From NCBI GenBank assembly GCA_016795035.1, contig JAEUIT010000012.1, positions 1-64,000 on the forward strand: a stretch of DNA of 64,000 nucleotides, in the 5' to 3' direction. The stretch is from Phycisphaerae bacterium. Its GTDB lineage: Bacteria > Planctomycetota > Phycisphaerae > Phycisphaerales > SM1A02. Of the stretch, positions 17,586 through 25,334 are shown one piece after another. The first letter of the stretch is position 1. Every line of letters starts with the position of its first letter. Position numbers and translations under genes: made by a program. Under the pieces are notes generated by a model. That model was not told the origin of the DNA. It ran no database searches and worked only from the letters and a program-made list of their open reading frames with translations.

Positions 17586-18343
17586 ACGCGACACCACCGC
17601 CCGCAGGCGAGCGCGACGCGCTTGCCGCGATAGGCGGGCTTTCCGCCAAACTCGGCCACGACATGGGGAACGCGATTCTGCCCGTGCGGCTGCGCCTCGT
17701 GGCACTGACGATGCGAGGCGTGCCCGAGGCACTCTCGAACGACATGCGGGCGATCGCCGTGTGCGTCGAACATCTCCAACGGCTCGCGACGGGGCTGCAA
17801 CTCTGTTCGTTCGAACCCGACGTTCCCGACGAGCGCGACTCGACCAACCTTGGCACCTGGTGGGCCGATGCCGAGACGCTGCTCGCGGCGCTCCTTCCGC
17901 ACGGCGTGGCGCTGACGCATGCGTTCGACGCGGATCTGCCCGACCTCGCGTTGTCGCGCCAGCGACTGACGCTCGCGTTCGTCCATATTCTCGAGAGGGC
18001 TGGCGATGCGATCGGTAATGCCACGCAGGGAACGGTGCACGTGGGCGCGTCGCGCGGCCCGCGGCCCGACACGATTGCTCTCACCGTTGCCGACAACGGC
18101 GTCATTGCCGACGAGTCGCCCTCAGGACCTCCGAGTGACTCGCGCCAGGCCCGCGAGACGGGCAACTCCCCCGTCGGATTCGAGCTTGCGCGCGGCATCG
18201 TGCGCCCCCGCGGCGGAACGCTCGAGGTCGCCTCGCACGCCGGCGAGGGCACGACCGTCACGCTCGCGATTCCTGCGGCGCCCGCGACGGGCGATCACGC
18301 TCGAAACGCGCAGCGCCTCGCGAACGACGAACGATCGTCGTGA
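17582..18343 (+). CDS. Degenerate histidine-kinase-like protein coupled to the NarL regulator
   Basis: 253 residues from a GTG start that overlaps the regulator stop. A dimerisation/phospho-acceptor helix is visible near residue 25 (LSAKLGHDMGNAILPVRLRL, His in GHDMGN). The ATPase region is poorly conserved: the N-box reads FVHILERAGDAIG, without the usual Asn, the G1 box is VADNGV, and the G2 region is VGFELARGIVRPRGGTLEVAS without the GxGxG loop. It may be a phosphotransfer or phosphatase partner rather than an active kinase. No membrane segment or sensor domain is present, so input must come from another protein. Confidence 0.7.
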   Translation: MNATPPPAGERDALAAIGGLSAKLGHDMGNAILPVRLRLVALTMRGVPEALSNDMRAIAVCVEHLQRLATGLQLCSFEPDVPDERDSTNLGTWWADAETLLAALLPHGVALTHAFDADLPDLALSRQRLTLAFVHILERAGDAIGNATQGTVHVGASRGPRPDTIALTVADNGVIADESPSGPPSDSRQARETGNSPVGFELARGIVRPRGGTLEVASHAGEGTTVTLAIPAAPATGDHARNAQRLANDERSS

Positions 18344-18367
18344 TAGAAAACTAGGCCTGGGGGCTTT

Positions 18368-18381
18368 CGGGCGTCTGCCCG
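18368..18381 (+). terminator. Short hairpin after the regulator/kinase-like pair
   Basis: CGGGC and GCCCG arms with loop GTCT, 24 nt after the stop at 18343. No T-run. The remaining gap to 18629 (about 250 bp) contains no gene I can support; it has an AT-richer patch near 18460 (ccattttgtttg) that could hold a promoter for the stress-protein cluster. Confidence 0.35.
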
Positions 18382-18629
18382 ACGCGAGCGCAAGGGCTCG
18401 AGGGGTACCGTTTCGCCAGCGACACGTAGGTAAATCGTCGCTCAGACGGGAACGGGACCATTGCCATTTTGTTTGCGACATGCAGCGCTGCCGAACGGCT
18501 GATCGGCGCCGGCGGGATGCACTGCAGTCGTCTAGGAATCCGACGGAGTGCCGGCCGTGTGGAGAGGCACGGCTGGCGCCGTCGGGGACCTGCTCGCCGA
18601 TTCAATGAGATAGGAAGCGAAAGGTCGCC

Positions 18630-18794
18630 ATGGGAATAGTTTTACTCATCATCATCGTGCTTCTTCTCGTGGGCGCGCTTCCGCGCTGGGGCTATAGCCG
18701 AAACTGGGGCTATGCGCCGAGCGGCGGACTCAGCCTCGTCCTCGTGATCCTGATCATCCTGGTCCTCATGGGCTTCATCCCTCGCGGCTTCTGA
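18630..18794 (+). CDS. DUF3309-family small membrane protein
   Basis: 54 residues. Two hydrophobic segments flank a polar PRWGYSRNWGYAPSGG centre, followed by a glycine-rich second helix ending FIPRGF. This architecture and the W-G-Y-x-PSGG pattern match the DUF3309 family. AAAGG lies 6 nt before the ATG. It is followed after 15 bp by a DUF3185 gene. Members of this family tend to lie among envelope or general-stress genes; the molecular function is unknown. Confidence 0.85.
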   Translation: MGIVLLIIIVLLLVGALPRWGYSRNWGYAPSGGLSLVLVILIILVLMGFIPRGF

Positions 18795-18809
18795 TCCGCG
18801 GACATATAC

Positions 18810-19028
18810 ATGAACCCGCGACGCGCACTCGGACTCGTCCTCATCCTCATCGGCGCGCTTCTCCTGATCGTGGGCATCGGCGCCTCGAAGTCGGTCGGGG
18901 ACCAACTCTCAAGTTTCTTTACGGGCCGCTTCACGGACAAGACCGTGTGGTACTTGGTCGCGGGCGTGACGTCGACGGTCGTGGGCCTCGCGCTCACCTT
19001 CGTCGGGCGTCGCGGCAACGTCCCCTGA
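18810..19028 (+). CDS. DUF3185-family small membrane protein
   Basis: 72 residues with two TM helices (about 8-26 and 45-65) and a central SVGDQLSSFFTGRFTDKTVW loop, which is the conserved S-x-FFTG-x-PTDKxxW pattern of DUF3185. It lies between the DUF3309 gene and the SYLF lipoprotein gene, in one orientation, so the three form a probable stress-response cluster. The function of the family is unknown. Confidence 0.85.
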   Translation: MNPRRALGLVLILIGALLLIVGIGASKSVGDQLSSFFTGRFTDKTVWYLVAGVTSTVVGLALTFVGRRGNVP

Positions 19029-19080
19029 CGACGCGCAGCGCCCCCATCGCCCAGGTAACTAGCTCTAGGAACGCATCATC

Positions 19081-19671
19081 ATGAAAACGATTCGCCCGCT
19101 CGGCTCCGTCTCGGCCGCCGTCCTTCTCGGACTTCTCGCGCCCCTCGCCTGCGAGACCGCACCCAAGACCGCAGAGGGCAAGCTCGACATCCGCCAGGAT
19201 GCCGCGAACGCCGTCGCGAAGGCGGAGAGGAACGATCCGTCCCTCGCCGCGCTCCTGAACTCCTCGCCGGGTTACGCGGTCTTCCCGTCGATCGGCAAGG
19301 GAGGCGCGGGCATCGGCGGCGCCTACGGTCGCGGCGTCCTCTATGAGAACGGCGTCGAGGTCGGCTACTGCGATCTCAGCCAGGCGACGATCGGACTACA
19401 GCTTGGCGGCCAGGCCTACACCGAGATCATCGTGTTCGAGACGCAGAACGCCGTGGACACGTTCAAGCAAGGCAACCTGCGCTTCGATGCGCAGGCGACC
19501 GCCGTCGCGCTCCGATCGGGCGCGGGCGCGAACGCCAAGTTCAAGGATGAGGTCGCGGTCTTCACGATGGACGAAGCCGGCCTCATGGCCGAGGCCGCCA
19601 TCGGCGGACAGAAGTTCAGCTACGAGCCGCTACGGCTCGCCGACGAGCCGGTGACGCGCCGCGGTCAGTGA
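19081..19671 (+). CDS. SYLF (YSC84-type) domain lipoprotein
   Basis: 196 residues. Signal peptide with a lipobox-like LLAPLAC, so the mature protein is probably lipid-anchored. The SYLF domain follows: YAVFPSIGKGGAGIGGAYGRGVLYENG, then YCDLSQATIGLQLGGQAYTEIIVFET and FDAQATAVALRSGAGANAKFKDEVAVFTMDEAGLMAEAAIGGQKFSY. SYLF domains bind lipids; bacterial members are often stress-induced. AGGA lies 9 nt before the ATG. Its stop overlaps the stop region of the convergent phosphohexomutase gene by 7 bp. Confidence 0.9.
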   Translation: MKTIRPLGSVSAAVLLGLLAPLACETAPKTAEGKLDIRQDAANAVAKAERNDPSLAALLNSSPGYAVFPSIGKGGAGIGGAYGRGVLYENGVEVGYCDLSQATIGLQLGGQAYTEIIVFETQNAVDTFKQGNLRFDAQATAVALRSGAGANAKFKDEVAVFTMDEAGLMAEAAIGGQKFSYEPLRLADEPVTRRGQ

Positions 19672-21077
19672 TCCACGCGCTTGCCGAGCATCGCCGAGAC
19701 GTCGGCGACGGCCTTGTCGACGGTCGCCTTGTCCTTCGCTTCGAGGTTGAGGCGAAGGAGCGGCTCGGTGTTCGACAGGCGCACGTTGCACCACCACGAG
19801 CCGACGTCGAGCGAGACGCCGTCGAGTTCGGTCACCTTCGCCTTCGGGTAGGCCTTCTTGAGCGAGGCGATCGCGCCTTCCTTGTCGGCATTCTCGAAGT
19901 TGATCTCGCCCGACTGCACGTAGCGCTGGAACGGCGCGACGAGTTGGCTGAGCGGCTTCTTCGCGTGCGAAAGCGCCGTGAGGACGGCGACGAAGGCGCG
20001 GGCCCCCGAGTCGGTGCCGAACATGTCGCCGAAGTAGAAGTGGCCCGAGAGCTCGCCGCCGATCGGCGCCTTCGCCTCGGCGAGCTTCGCCTTCATGAAG
20101 ACGTGGCCGACGCGGCTTTCGACCGGCGTGCCGCCCGCTTCGCGGATCGCCTCGGCGACGCTGCGGCTCGACCGCAGGTCGTAGACGACCGCCGTCCCCT
20201 TCGGCATGCCGGCGAGCGCGTCCTTCACGAGCGCGGCTAACAAGATGTCGCAGCCAACCGGTTCGCCCCGCTCGTCGATCACCATGCAGCGGTCGGCGTC
20301 GCCGTCGAAGCAGACGCCGAAGTCGGCCTTGTGCTCCTTCACGCCGGCGCGGACCTGTGCGAGGTTCGACTCGACGAGCGGATTCGGCTCGTGCACGAAT
20401 TCGCCGGTCGAGTTGTCGAAGTTGATCGGAACGATCGAGAGCCCGGAGATCCGCGCGGACGGATCCTGGAAGACCTTCGGCACCATCGTGCCGGCCATGC
20501 CGTTACTCGCATCGATCACGACCTTCATCGGACGGCCGCCGTTCACGACCTCGGGGGCGAGGAAGCGCAGCAGGTGCTCGCGATACGGCTTCCAGAGATC
20601 GCGCGACTCGCGCGTGCCGCCCTTCGATGCGACCGTGTCGGGATCGACGAGCGCGGCGAGGCGCTGGATCTCGTTGAGGCCGGTGTCGGCGCCGACCGGC
20701 TTCGCGGCGAGCTTCGAGACCTTGAAGCCGTTGTAGTTCGCCGGATTGTGCGAGGCCGTGACCTGCACGCCGCCGGCCGTGCCGAGGTGGTTGATCGCGA
20801 AGTAGACGAAGGGCGTGTCGACAAGACCGACATCGATCACGTTCGCGCCGTACGCGCGCATGCCGTCGATGAGCGCGGTGCTCAGCGCGGGCGAACTCTT
20901 CCGCATGTCGCGGCCGACGACGATGTGCTTCGCCATCGGCGTCCCGGCGCCGTGTTGCGTGGCGTAGCCGAGGATGTACTCGGCGGTGGCGTGGCCGATC
21001 TGCCACGCGATGCGCTCATTGAGTGGGTTCGGATAGAGCGCGCGGACGTCGTAGGCCTTGAAGACTTTGGAAAGCAT
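19665..21077 (-). CDS. manB: Phosphomannomutase/phosphoglucomutase
   Basis: 470 residues, family-length alpha-D-phosphohexomutase. Starts VFKAYDVRALYP; catalytic Ser109 in TASHNPANYNGFK; Mg-binding DGDADRC; sugar-binding GGELSGHFYFGD; C-terminal phosphate-binding RLSNTEPLLRLN. It interconverts hexose 1- and 6-phosphates to feed sugar-nucleotide and exopolysaccharide synthesis. A strong SD sequence is not visible before the ATG at 21077; the upstream DNA is immediately occupied by a heptad-repeat element. It is convergent with the SYLF gene. Confidence 0.94.
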   Translation of the reverse strand: MLSKVFKAYDVRALYPNPLNERIAWQIGHATAEYILGYATQHGAGTPMAKHIVVGRDMRKSSPALSTALIDGMRAYGANVIDVGLVDTPFVYFAINHLGTAGGVQVTASHNPANYNGFKVSKLAAKPVGADTGLNEIQRLAALVDPDTVASKGGTRESRDLWKPYREHLLRFLAPEVVNGGRPMKVVIDASNGMAGTMVPKVFQDPSARISGLSIVPINFDNSTGEFVHEPNPLVESNLAQVRAGVKEHKADFGVCFDGDADRCMVIDERGEPVGCDILLAALVKDALAGMPKGTAVVYDLRSSRSVAEAIREAGGTPVESRVGHVFMKAKLAEAKAPIGGELSGHFYFGDMFGTDSGARAFVAVLTALSHAKKPLSQLVAPFQRYVQSGEINFENADKEGAIASLKKAYPKAKVTELDGVSLDVGSWWCNVRLSNTEPLLRLNLEAKDKATVDKAVADVSAMLGKRVDH

Positions 21078-21087
21078 GGGGGTGCGG

Positions 21088-21233
21088 AAGGATCAAGGAT
21101 CGAGGGGGAAGGATCAAGGGGCCAAGAGGATGGGATTCAGGATTCAGGAGTCAGGATTCAGTGGGAAATGCACTTCGGGCTGGGCTTCTCGCGGTCTTCC
21201 CCTCACTCCTGACTCCTGAATCCTGACTCCCGG
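21088..21233. repeat. Heptad-repeat element 1 (between manB and rpsB)
   Basis: Left arm: GGATCAA, GGATTCA and GGAGTCA-type 7-mers in forward sense. Core: CAGTGGGAAATGCACTTCGG and about 40 further bases. Right arm: CTCACTCC, TGACTCC, TGAATCC, TGACTCC, the reverse complements. It fills the space just upstream of both divergent genes, beginning 11 nt from the manB start. The rest of the gap (21234-21440) is the rpsB leader, with a TACTCT -10-like box at 21260-21265. Confidence 0.85.
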
Positions 21234-21440
21234 GAGGCCGCAAGCCCCCCCCTTTCTGCTACTCTCCCCTATTCCCCTCCGCCCGGAGACGCGGCCACTC
21301 GGCCACCGGTGCGACGGGCCTGTCGGCGACCGGCGGTGTCGACAGAGCGGTTGTCTTTCTCTTCGTTCGTCGTGAAGCGCCCTTATGGCGTCGGACGTCC
21401 CGCCAACGTTCGAGGCCGGTGTCGCTGAAAGGATTGACTC

Positions 21441-22316
21441 ATGTCCAGTCTCGTCAATGAACTCGTTGAAAGCGGAATTCACTTCGGCCAGCGCCGGAGC
21501 AACTGGAATCCGCGGATGCGTCCCTATATTTTCGCGACGCGCAACGGGATCCACATCATCGACATCAAGGAGACGATCAAGGGTCTCCTCCTCGCCAAGA
21601 AGTTCCTCTCGAAGATCGTCTCGGACGGCAAGGACGTCCTCTTCGTCGGCACCAAGCGCCAGGCGCAAGCCGCGCTCGAGCAGTACGCCGGCGGCGTGAA
21701 GATGCCGTACGTCACGGAGCGTTGGCTCGGTGGCACGCTGACGAACTTCCGCACCATTCGCGAGCGCCTCAAGCGCCTCGAGGAACTCGAACGTCTCATG
21801 GAGACGGGCGAGATCAAGAACTACTCCAAGAAGATGGAGTCGCAGCTCACCCGCGAGCAGAAGAAGATCTTCCGCAACCTGAACGGCATCCGCACCATGC
21901 ACAAGCTGCCGGGCGCGGTCGTCGTCATCGACACCAATCGCGAGAAGAACGCGCTCCTCGAAGCGAAGAACCTCGGCATCCCCACGATCTGCCTCATCGA
22001 CACCGACGGCGATCCGGATCTCGCGGACATCCCGCTCCCCGGCAACGACGACTCGATGCGTTCGATCGACGTGATCGTTCGCGAGCTCTGCGCCGCGATC
22101 GCCGACGGTCTCGGCCAGCGCCGGACGAGCGACGAGATCGCCTCCAAGCGCGAGGGTGGGCGTGAGGGCGGTCGCGGCGACAACCGCGACGGTGAAGGTC
22201 GCGGCGAAGGCGACGGTCGAGGCCCGCGACGCTCGAGCCGCACGCGCTTCCGCTCGGACGAGGCCAGCAGCGATGCCGCCCCGGCCGCTCCGGAAGTTCC
22301 GACGAACGCGAACTGA
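21441..22316 (+). CDS. rpsB: Ribosomal protein S2
   Basis: 291 residues. Core S2 about 1-230: LVESGIHFGQRRSNWNPRMRPYIF, VLFVGTKRQAQ, YVTERWLGGTLTNF, LPGAVVVIDTNREKNALLEAKNLGIPTICLIDTDGDPD, and IPLPGNDDSMRSIDVI. It binds the 30S head/body junction. A C-terminal tail of about 55 residues, rich in Arg-Gly-Glu-Asp, extends beyond the usual end. AAAGGA lies 8 nt before the ATG. It is followed by tsf after 64 bp, the usual order. Confidence 0.97.
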   Translation: MSSLVNELVESGIHFGQRRSNWNPRMRPYIFATRNGIHIIDIKETIKGLLLAKKFLSKIVSDGKDVLFVGTKRQAQAALEQYAGGVKMPYVTERWLGGTLTNFRTIRERLKRLEELERLMETGEIKNYSKKMESQLTREQKKIFRNLNGIRTMHKLPGAVVVIDTNREKNALLEAKNLGIPTICLIDTDGDPDLADIPLPGNDDSMRSIDVIVRELCAAIADGLGQRRTSDEIASKREGGREGGRGDNRDGEGRGEGDGRGPRRSSRTRFRSDEASSDAAPAAPEVPTNAN

Positions 22317-22380
22317 CGCCGGGCCACGCACACTCGATTCATCGCACGAACGACGCAACCCTCTCAGATAGGGGACGACT

Positions 22381-23211
22381 ATGGAACTCGCACAAGTCAA
22401 CGCTAAGGACGCCATGACCCTCCGTCAGCGGACGGGTCTCGGCATCATGGACTGCAAGAAGGCCCTCGCCGACGCCGACGGCGACATGAAGAAGGCCGAA
22501 GAGCTCATCAAGGAGCGCATGAAGGGCAAGATGGACACGCGCACCGACCGCGCCGCCGGCGAAGGCCGGATCGAGGTCGCGTCGCACGGCGCGAACACCG
22601 CGATCGTGTCCGTGCGTGCCGAGACCGACTTCACCGCCAAGAACGATGACTTCAAGGCGATGGCGAAGAAGGTCGCGGGCGCTGCCGCCGCCGGTGCGGC
22701 GGGCGAGGTCACGGTTTCGCCCGAGATGACGAAGGCGATCGACGAAGTCCGCATCAAGACCGGCGAGAACATCTCGTTCCACACCGGTTGGAACTTCGTC
22801 GGCGGCGCCGCCGCGTCGTACGTCCACCACGACGGCAAGAAGGGCGCGGTCGTCCACTTCAGCGGCCCGGTCCCTGCCGAGATCGGCAAGGGCATCTCGC
22901 AGCACATCGTTGCGAAGGTGCCGTCGCCTGCGGCCGTCGACGCGGCCGACATGCCCGCCGATCGCGTCGCCGAGGCGAAGGCCATGGCGATCAAGGAAGC
23001 TCAGGAGTCCGGCAAGCCGGCGCAAATCGCCGAGAAGATGGCCGAAGGCAAGGTGCGAAAGTTCTTCGAGGAGAACACGCTCCTGAATCAGGCCTACATC
23101 GTCGACGAGTCGAAGAAGGTCAAGGACCTCCTTCCGGCCGGCGTCAAGATCCTCGGCTTCGCTCGCGTCGCCGTCGGTGCGGATCCGCTCTACGCGACCG
23201 CGAAGGCCTGA
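22381..23211 (+). CDS. tsf: Elongation factor Ts
   Basis: 276 residues. N-terminal UBA-like part with the family signature LRQRTGLGIMDCKKALADADGDMKKA; the TDFVAKN motif appears as ETDFTAKNDDF; C-terminal domain with FFEENTLLNQAYIVDE. It is the guanine-nucleotide exchange factor for EF-Tu. A strong RBS (AGGGGA) precedes the ATG. It is co-directional with rpsB and probably in the same transcript. Confidence 0.97.
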   Translation: MELAQVNAKDAMTLRQRTGLGIMDCKKALADADGDMKKAEELIKERMKGKMDTRTDRAAGEGRIEVASHGANTAIVSVRAETDFTAKNDDFKAMAKKVAGAAAAGAAGEVTVSPEMTKAIDEVRIKTGENISFHTGWNFVGGAAASYVHHDGKKGAVVHFSGPVPAEIGKGISQHIVAKVPSPAAVDAADMPADRVAEAKAMAIKEAQESGKPAQIAEKMAEGKVRKFFEENTLLNQAYIVDESKKVKDLLPAGVKILGFARVAVGADPLYATAKA

Positions 23212-23273
23212 GTTCCCGTCGACTCCCGCCGCCACCCCGACCGCGGGGAGCCGCACTCGGAGACACTCCGTTC

Positions 23274-23714
23274 ATGAAACACGTGCACGGCCGTTTGCCG
23301 TCGCAGACCGCCGCCCTTCGATCATCGAGGGCGGCGGTTCTCTGCGCGGCCACTTCCCTCGTCGCGTCGCTCCTCGTTGCAGCCGGCTGCTCGTCCAATC
23401 AATCGTCGGCGAGCGCGGATCCGTACGCCTCCTCGGGCGCGAGCCCGACCGGCTACTCGTATCCGCGCTCCTGCATCGGTCCTGCCTACAGCGCCGACGC
23501 CGCCTACTCGACGATCGGCGGATTCCAGGATCCGCGCGTCGTTCCGTCCAACCAGATGATCGCCGCGCAGCAAGCGCAGATCGCCCAGATGCAGTCGCAG
23601 GCCTACGCCCAGGCGCGGGCCCAGATGCTCCAGCAGTCGCAGGCGATCGACTCCACCCAATCTGCCGACTACGCCGCTTATCTCGCCTGGAAGCGGGCAC
23701 AGGGGTACCAATGA
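23274..23714 (+). CDS. Small lipoprotein, Gln/Ala-rich, unknown function
   Basis: 146 residues from ATG 23274 (GGAG 10 nt upstream). A long N-region precedes a hydrophobic stretch and a lipobox (LLVAAGCSSN). The mature part is rich in Ser, Tyr, Ala and Gln, with a Gln/Met/Ala helical stretch about 100-130 (IAAQQAQIAQMQSQAYAQAR). No family recognised. The stop overlaps the start of the EF-hand lipoprotein gene (ATGA). A terminator-strength hairpin (23307-23338) lies inside the first 25 codons, so a downstream non-ATG start cannot be excluded. Confidence 0.7.
   Translation: MKHVHGRLPSQTAALRSSRAAVLCAATSLVASLLVAAGCSSNQSSASADPYASSGASPTGYSYPRSCIGPAYSADAAYSTIGGFQDPRVVPSNQMIAAQQAQIAQMQSQAYAQARAQMLQQSQAIDSTQSADYAAYLAWKRAQGYQ
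23307..23338 (+). terminator. Strong hairpin inside the 5' part of the lipoprotein gene
   Basis: accgccgccc (23307-23316) and gggcggcggt (23329-23338) are a perfect 10-bp inverted repeat, with inner arms tcgat and atcga. It lies about 95 nt after the tsf stop and looks like the terminator or attenuator of rpsB-tsf, although it falls within the next reading frame. Only two T's follow the stem. Confidence 0.5.
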
Positions 23715-24379
23715 ATCGACTGACGACCGTTTCCACGTTCCTCGGCCTCACCTGCTTGGTCGCCGCGGTCGGCTGCTCGTCGACCTCGAAGAGTTCGACG
23801 TCGTCGAGCGCCAACGCGCCGCAACTCGCGTACGCCGGCGGCATGCCCGGCGACGCGAACGGCGACGGCAAGGTCAGCGCGGTCGAGTATCGCGACCTCG
23901 CCTTCAGCGCGTTCTATCAGTCGGACGACAACAAGGACGGCGTCCTGTCGCTCTCCGAAGTTCCGGCGCACGAGGCGGGGCTCCACAAGAGCACCGACAC
24001 CTCGGGCAACGGCTCGATCGAGATGACCGAGCTCCTCGAACTCAAGGCCCGCGAATTCGCCGCCGCCGACACGAACCGCGACGGCTTCCTCGACGCCGAC
24101 GAGTGGAGCAAGGTCGCGTCGGTCGAACTCGTCCTCGTCGTCGACTCGAACGGCAACGGCTTCGTCGAGCGCGCCGAGTTCATCGTCGCCATCGAGAAGA
24201 CGTTCCGCCGCCTGGATCGGAATGGCGACGGCGTCCTGACCGCCGCCGACAACATCCCCGCGAACGCGATGCGGGCCGATCGCAACAACGACGGCACGAT
24301 CACGCTCGAGGAGTGGCGCACCGTCACGGTCGCGGCGTACGACGACATGCCGAAGCCGGTGAAGATCCCGGGCTCGTGA
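23711..24379 (+). CDS. EF-hand lipoprotein
   Basis: 222 residues. Signal peptide with lipobox VAAVGCSST, a Ser-rich linker, then four or five EF-hand calcium loops in sequence: DANGDGKVSAVEY, DDNKDGVLSLSE, DTSGNGSIEMTE, DTNRDGFLDADE, DSNGNGFVERAE, DRNGDGVLTAAD and DRNNDGTITLEE. Membrane-anchored, Ca-binding, exported; the partner is unknown. It overlaps the upstream small lipoprotein gene by 4 bp, so the two are made together. Confidence 0.85.
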   Translation: MNRLTTVSTFLGLTCLVAAVGCSSTSKSSTSSSANAPQLAYAGGMPGDANGDGKVSAVEYRDLAFSAFYQSDDNKDGVLSLSEVPAHEAGLHKSTDTSGNGSIEMTELLELKAREFAAADTNRDGFLDADEWSKVASVELVLVVDSNGNGFVERAEFIVAIEKTFRRLDRNGDGVLTAADNIPANAMRADRNNDGTITLEEWRTVTVAAYDDMPKPVKIPGS

Positions 24380-24388
24380 CGCGCCCTC

Positions 24389-24407
24389 GCGTCCGCTGGC
24401 GGGACGC
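24389..24407 (+). terminator. Hairpin after the EF-hand gene
   Basis: GCGTCC (24389-24394) and GGACGC (24402-24407) around a 7-nt loop, 9 nt after the stop. No T-run. Confidence 0.4.
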
Positions 24408-24479
24408 GGCGCAACGCCCCCGATAACCATCGGCGGCATCGGTCGAACTCGCCAATCCACACCCATTCGTCGGCGATGG

Positions 24480-24496
24480 CTGGCACGGATCGCGCC
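24480..24496 (+). promoter_or_regulatory. Weak sigma-54-type promoter candidate before the PEP-CTERM-like gene
   Basis: CTGGCACG followed at the right distance by GC (GG-N10-GC at 24482-24495). The -24 part is a perfect match to the sigma-54 consensus, but the -12 part reads gcGCc instead of TTGCA. It lies about 70 nt upstream of the ATG at 24567. The sigma-54 activator at 61349 shows that sigma-54 is probably present in the genome. Confidence 0.25.
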
Positions 24497-24566
24497 CCGG
24501 TGTAGGTTTGCACTTCTGGGGTCGCTGCGCGGCCCCGTTGCCACACCACGAGATGGGAGAGGAACG

Positions 24567-25226
24567 ATGAAGGTTCTCGCGACTGCCGCGGCCGTTTTGG
24601 CCGCATCGATGGCTGGGGTTGCCGCTGCCGGCACCAGCAGCCTGTCGTTTGGAAGCACCGTCATCGACGGCTTCGGAACGCTCGGCAAGTACTCGGGCTC
24701 GATCGACTGGACGCACACGTCCGGCGCGGGCAGCGGCACGCTGACCGTGACGCTCAAGAACCTCGCGACGACCGCGTCGGGCGGCAAGCTCACGGGCTTT
24801 GTCTTCAACGGCCCGCTGCAGGGCCTCTCGTACGCCCTCTCGACGAAGCCCAATGCGGCGTGGTCGAAGACGAGCTCGAACGAGAACGCGGCTCCGTTCG
24901 GGTCCTACACCGTCGGCGCGGCGCTTGGCGGGAACTTCTTGGGCGGCGGCAATCCGAACAACGGGCTTGGCATCGGGAGCGAGTTCAGCTTCGACTTCAC
25001 GGTGTCGGGAAACTCGTCGATCCTGGATGCGCTCTCGGCGTCGTCCTTCTGGACCTCGTCGGACGGCAATCCGGCGTTCGTCGCCCGCTTCCGCGGCTTC
25101 GCGGGCGGCGGCTCCGACAAGTCGCCGGCGGCCGCACTGCAGGTCGTGCCGGTGCCCCTGCCCGTCGGCCTCGCCGCGGCCGGCCTGATCGGCGCGATCG
25201 CCCTGCGGCGGCGCACCAAGGCCTGA
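24567..25226 (+). CDS. Secreted PEP-CTERM-like (VPLP-type) protein
   Basis: 219 residues. N-terminal signal peptide (VLATAAAVLAASMAGVAAAG); Ser/Gly/Thr-rich beta-type body; the C-terminus VPLPVGLAAAGLIGAIALRRR is a motif-helix-basic cluster as in PEP-CTERM/VPLP sorting tails recognised by exosortases. The body resembles short PEP-CTERM proteins with FDFTVSGN and PAFVARFRGF segments, but I cannot name a function. GGGAGAGG precedes the ATG. It ends before a very good terminator. Confidence 0.8.
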   Translation: MKVLATAAAVLAASMAGVAAAGTSSLSFGSTVIDGFGTLGKYSGSIDWTHTSGAGSGTLTVTLKNLATTASGGKLTGFVFNGPLQGLSYALSTKPNAAWSKTSSNENAAPFGSYTVGAALGGNFLGGGNPNNGLGIGSEFSFDFTVSGNSSILDALSASSFWTSSDGNPAFVARFRGFAGGGSDKSPAAALQVVPVPLPVGLAAAGLIGAIALRRRTKA

Positions 25227-25260
25227 CCGCTCGAACGGTCGCCACACGACGAAACCACCG

Positions 25261-25290
25261 ACCGCCCCGCGATTTCGCGGGGCGGTTTTC
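25261..25290 (+). terminator. Rho-independent terminator
   Basis: accgccccgcg (25261-25271), loop attt, cgcggggcggt (25276-25286), then TTTC. An 11-bp perfect GC-rich stem with a short T-run, 34 nt after the PEP-CTERM-like gene: the best intrinsic terminator in the window. Confidence 0.85.
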
Positions 25291-25334
25291 GATTCCCGAT
25301 CCGGCCCCCTACACGCGGCGTACCGCGATCGCCG

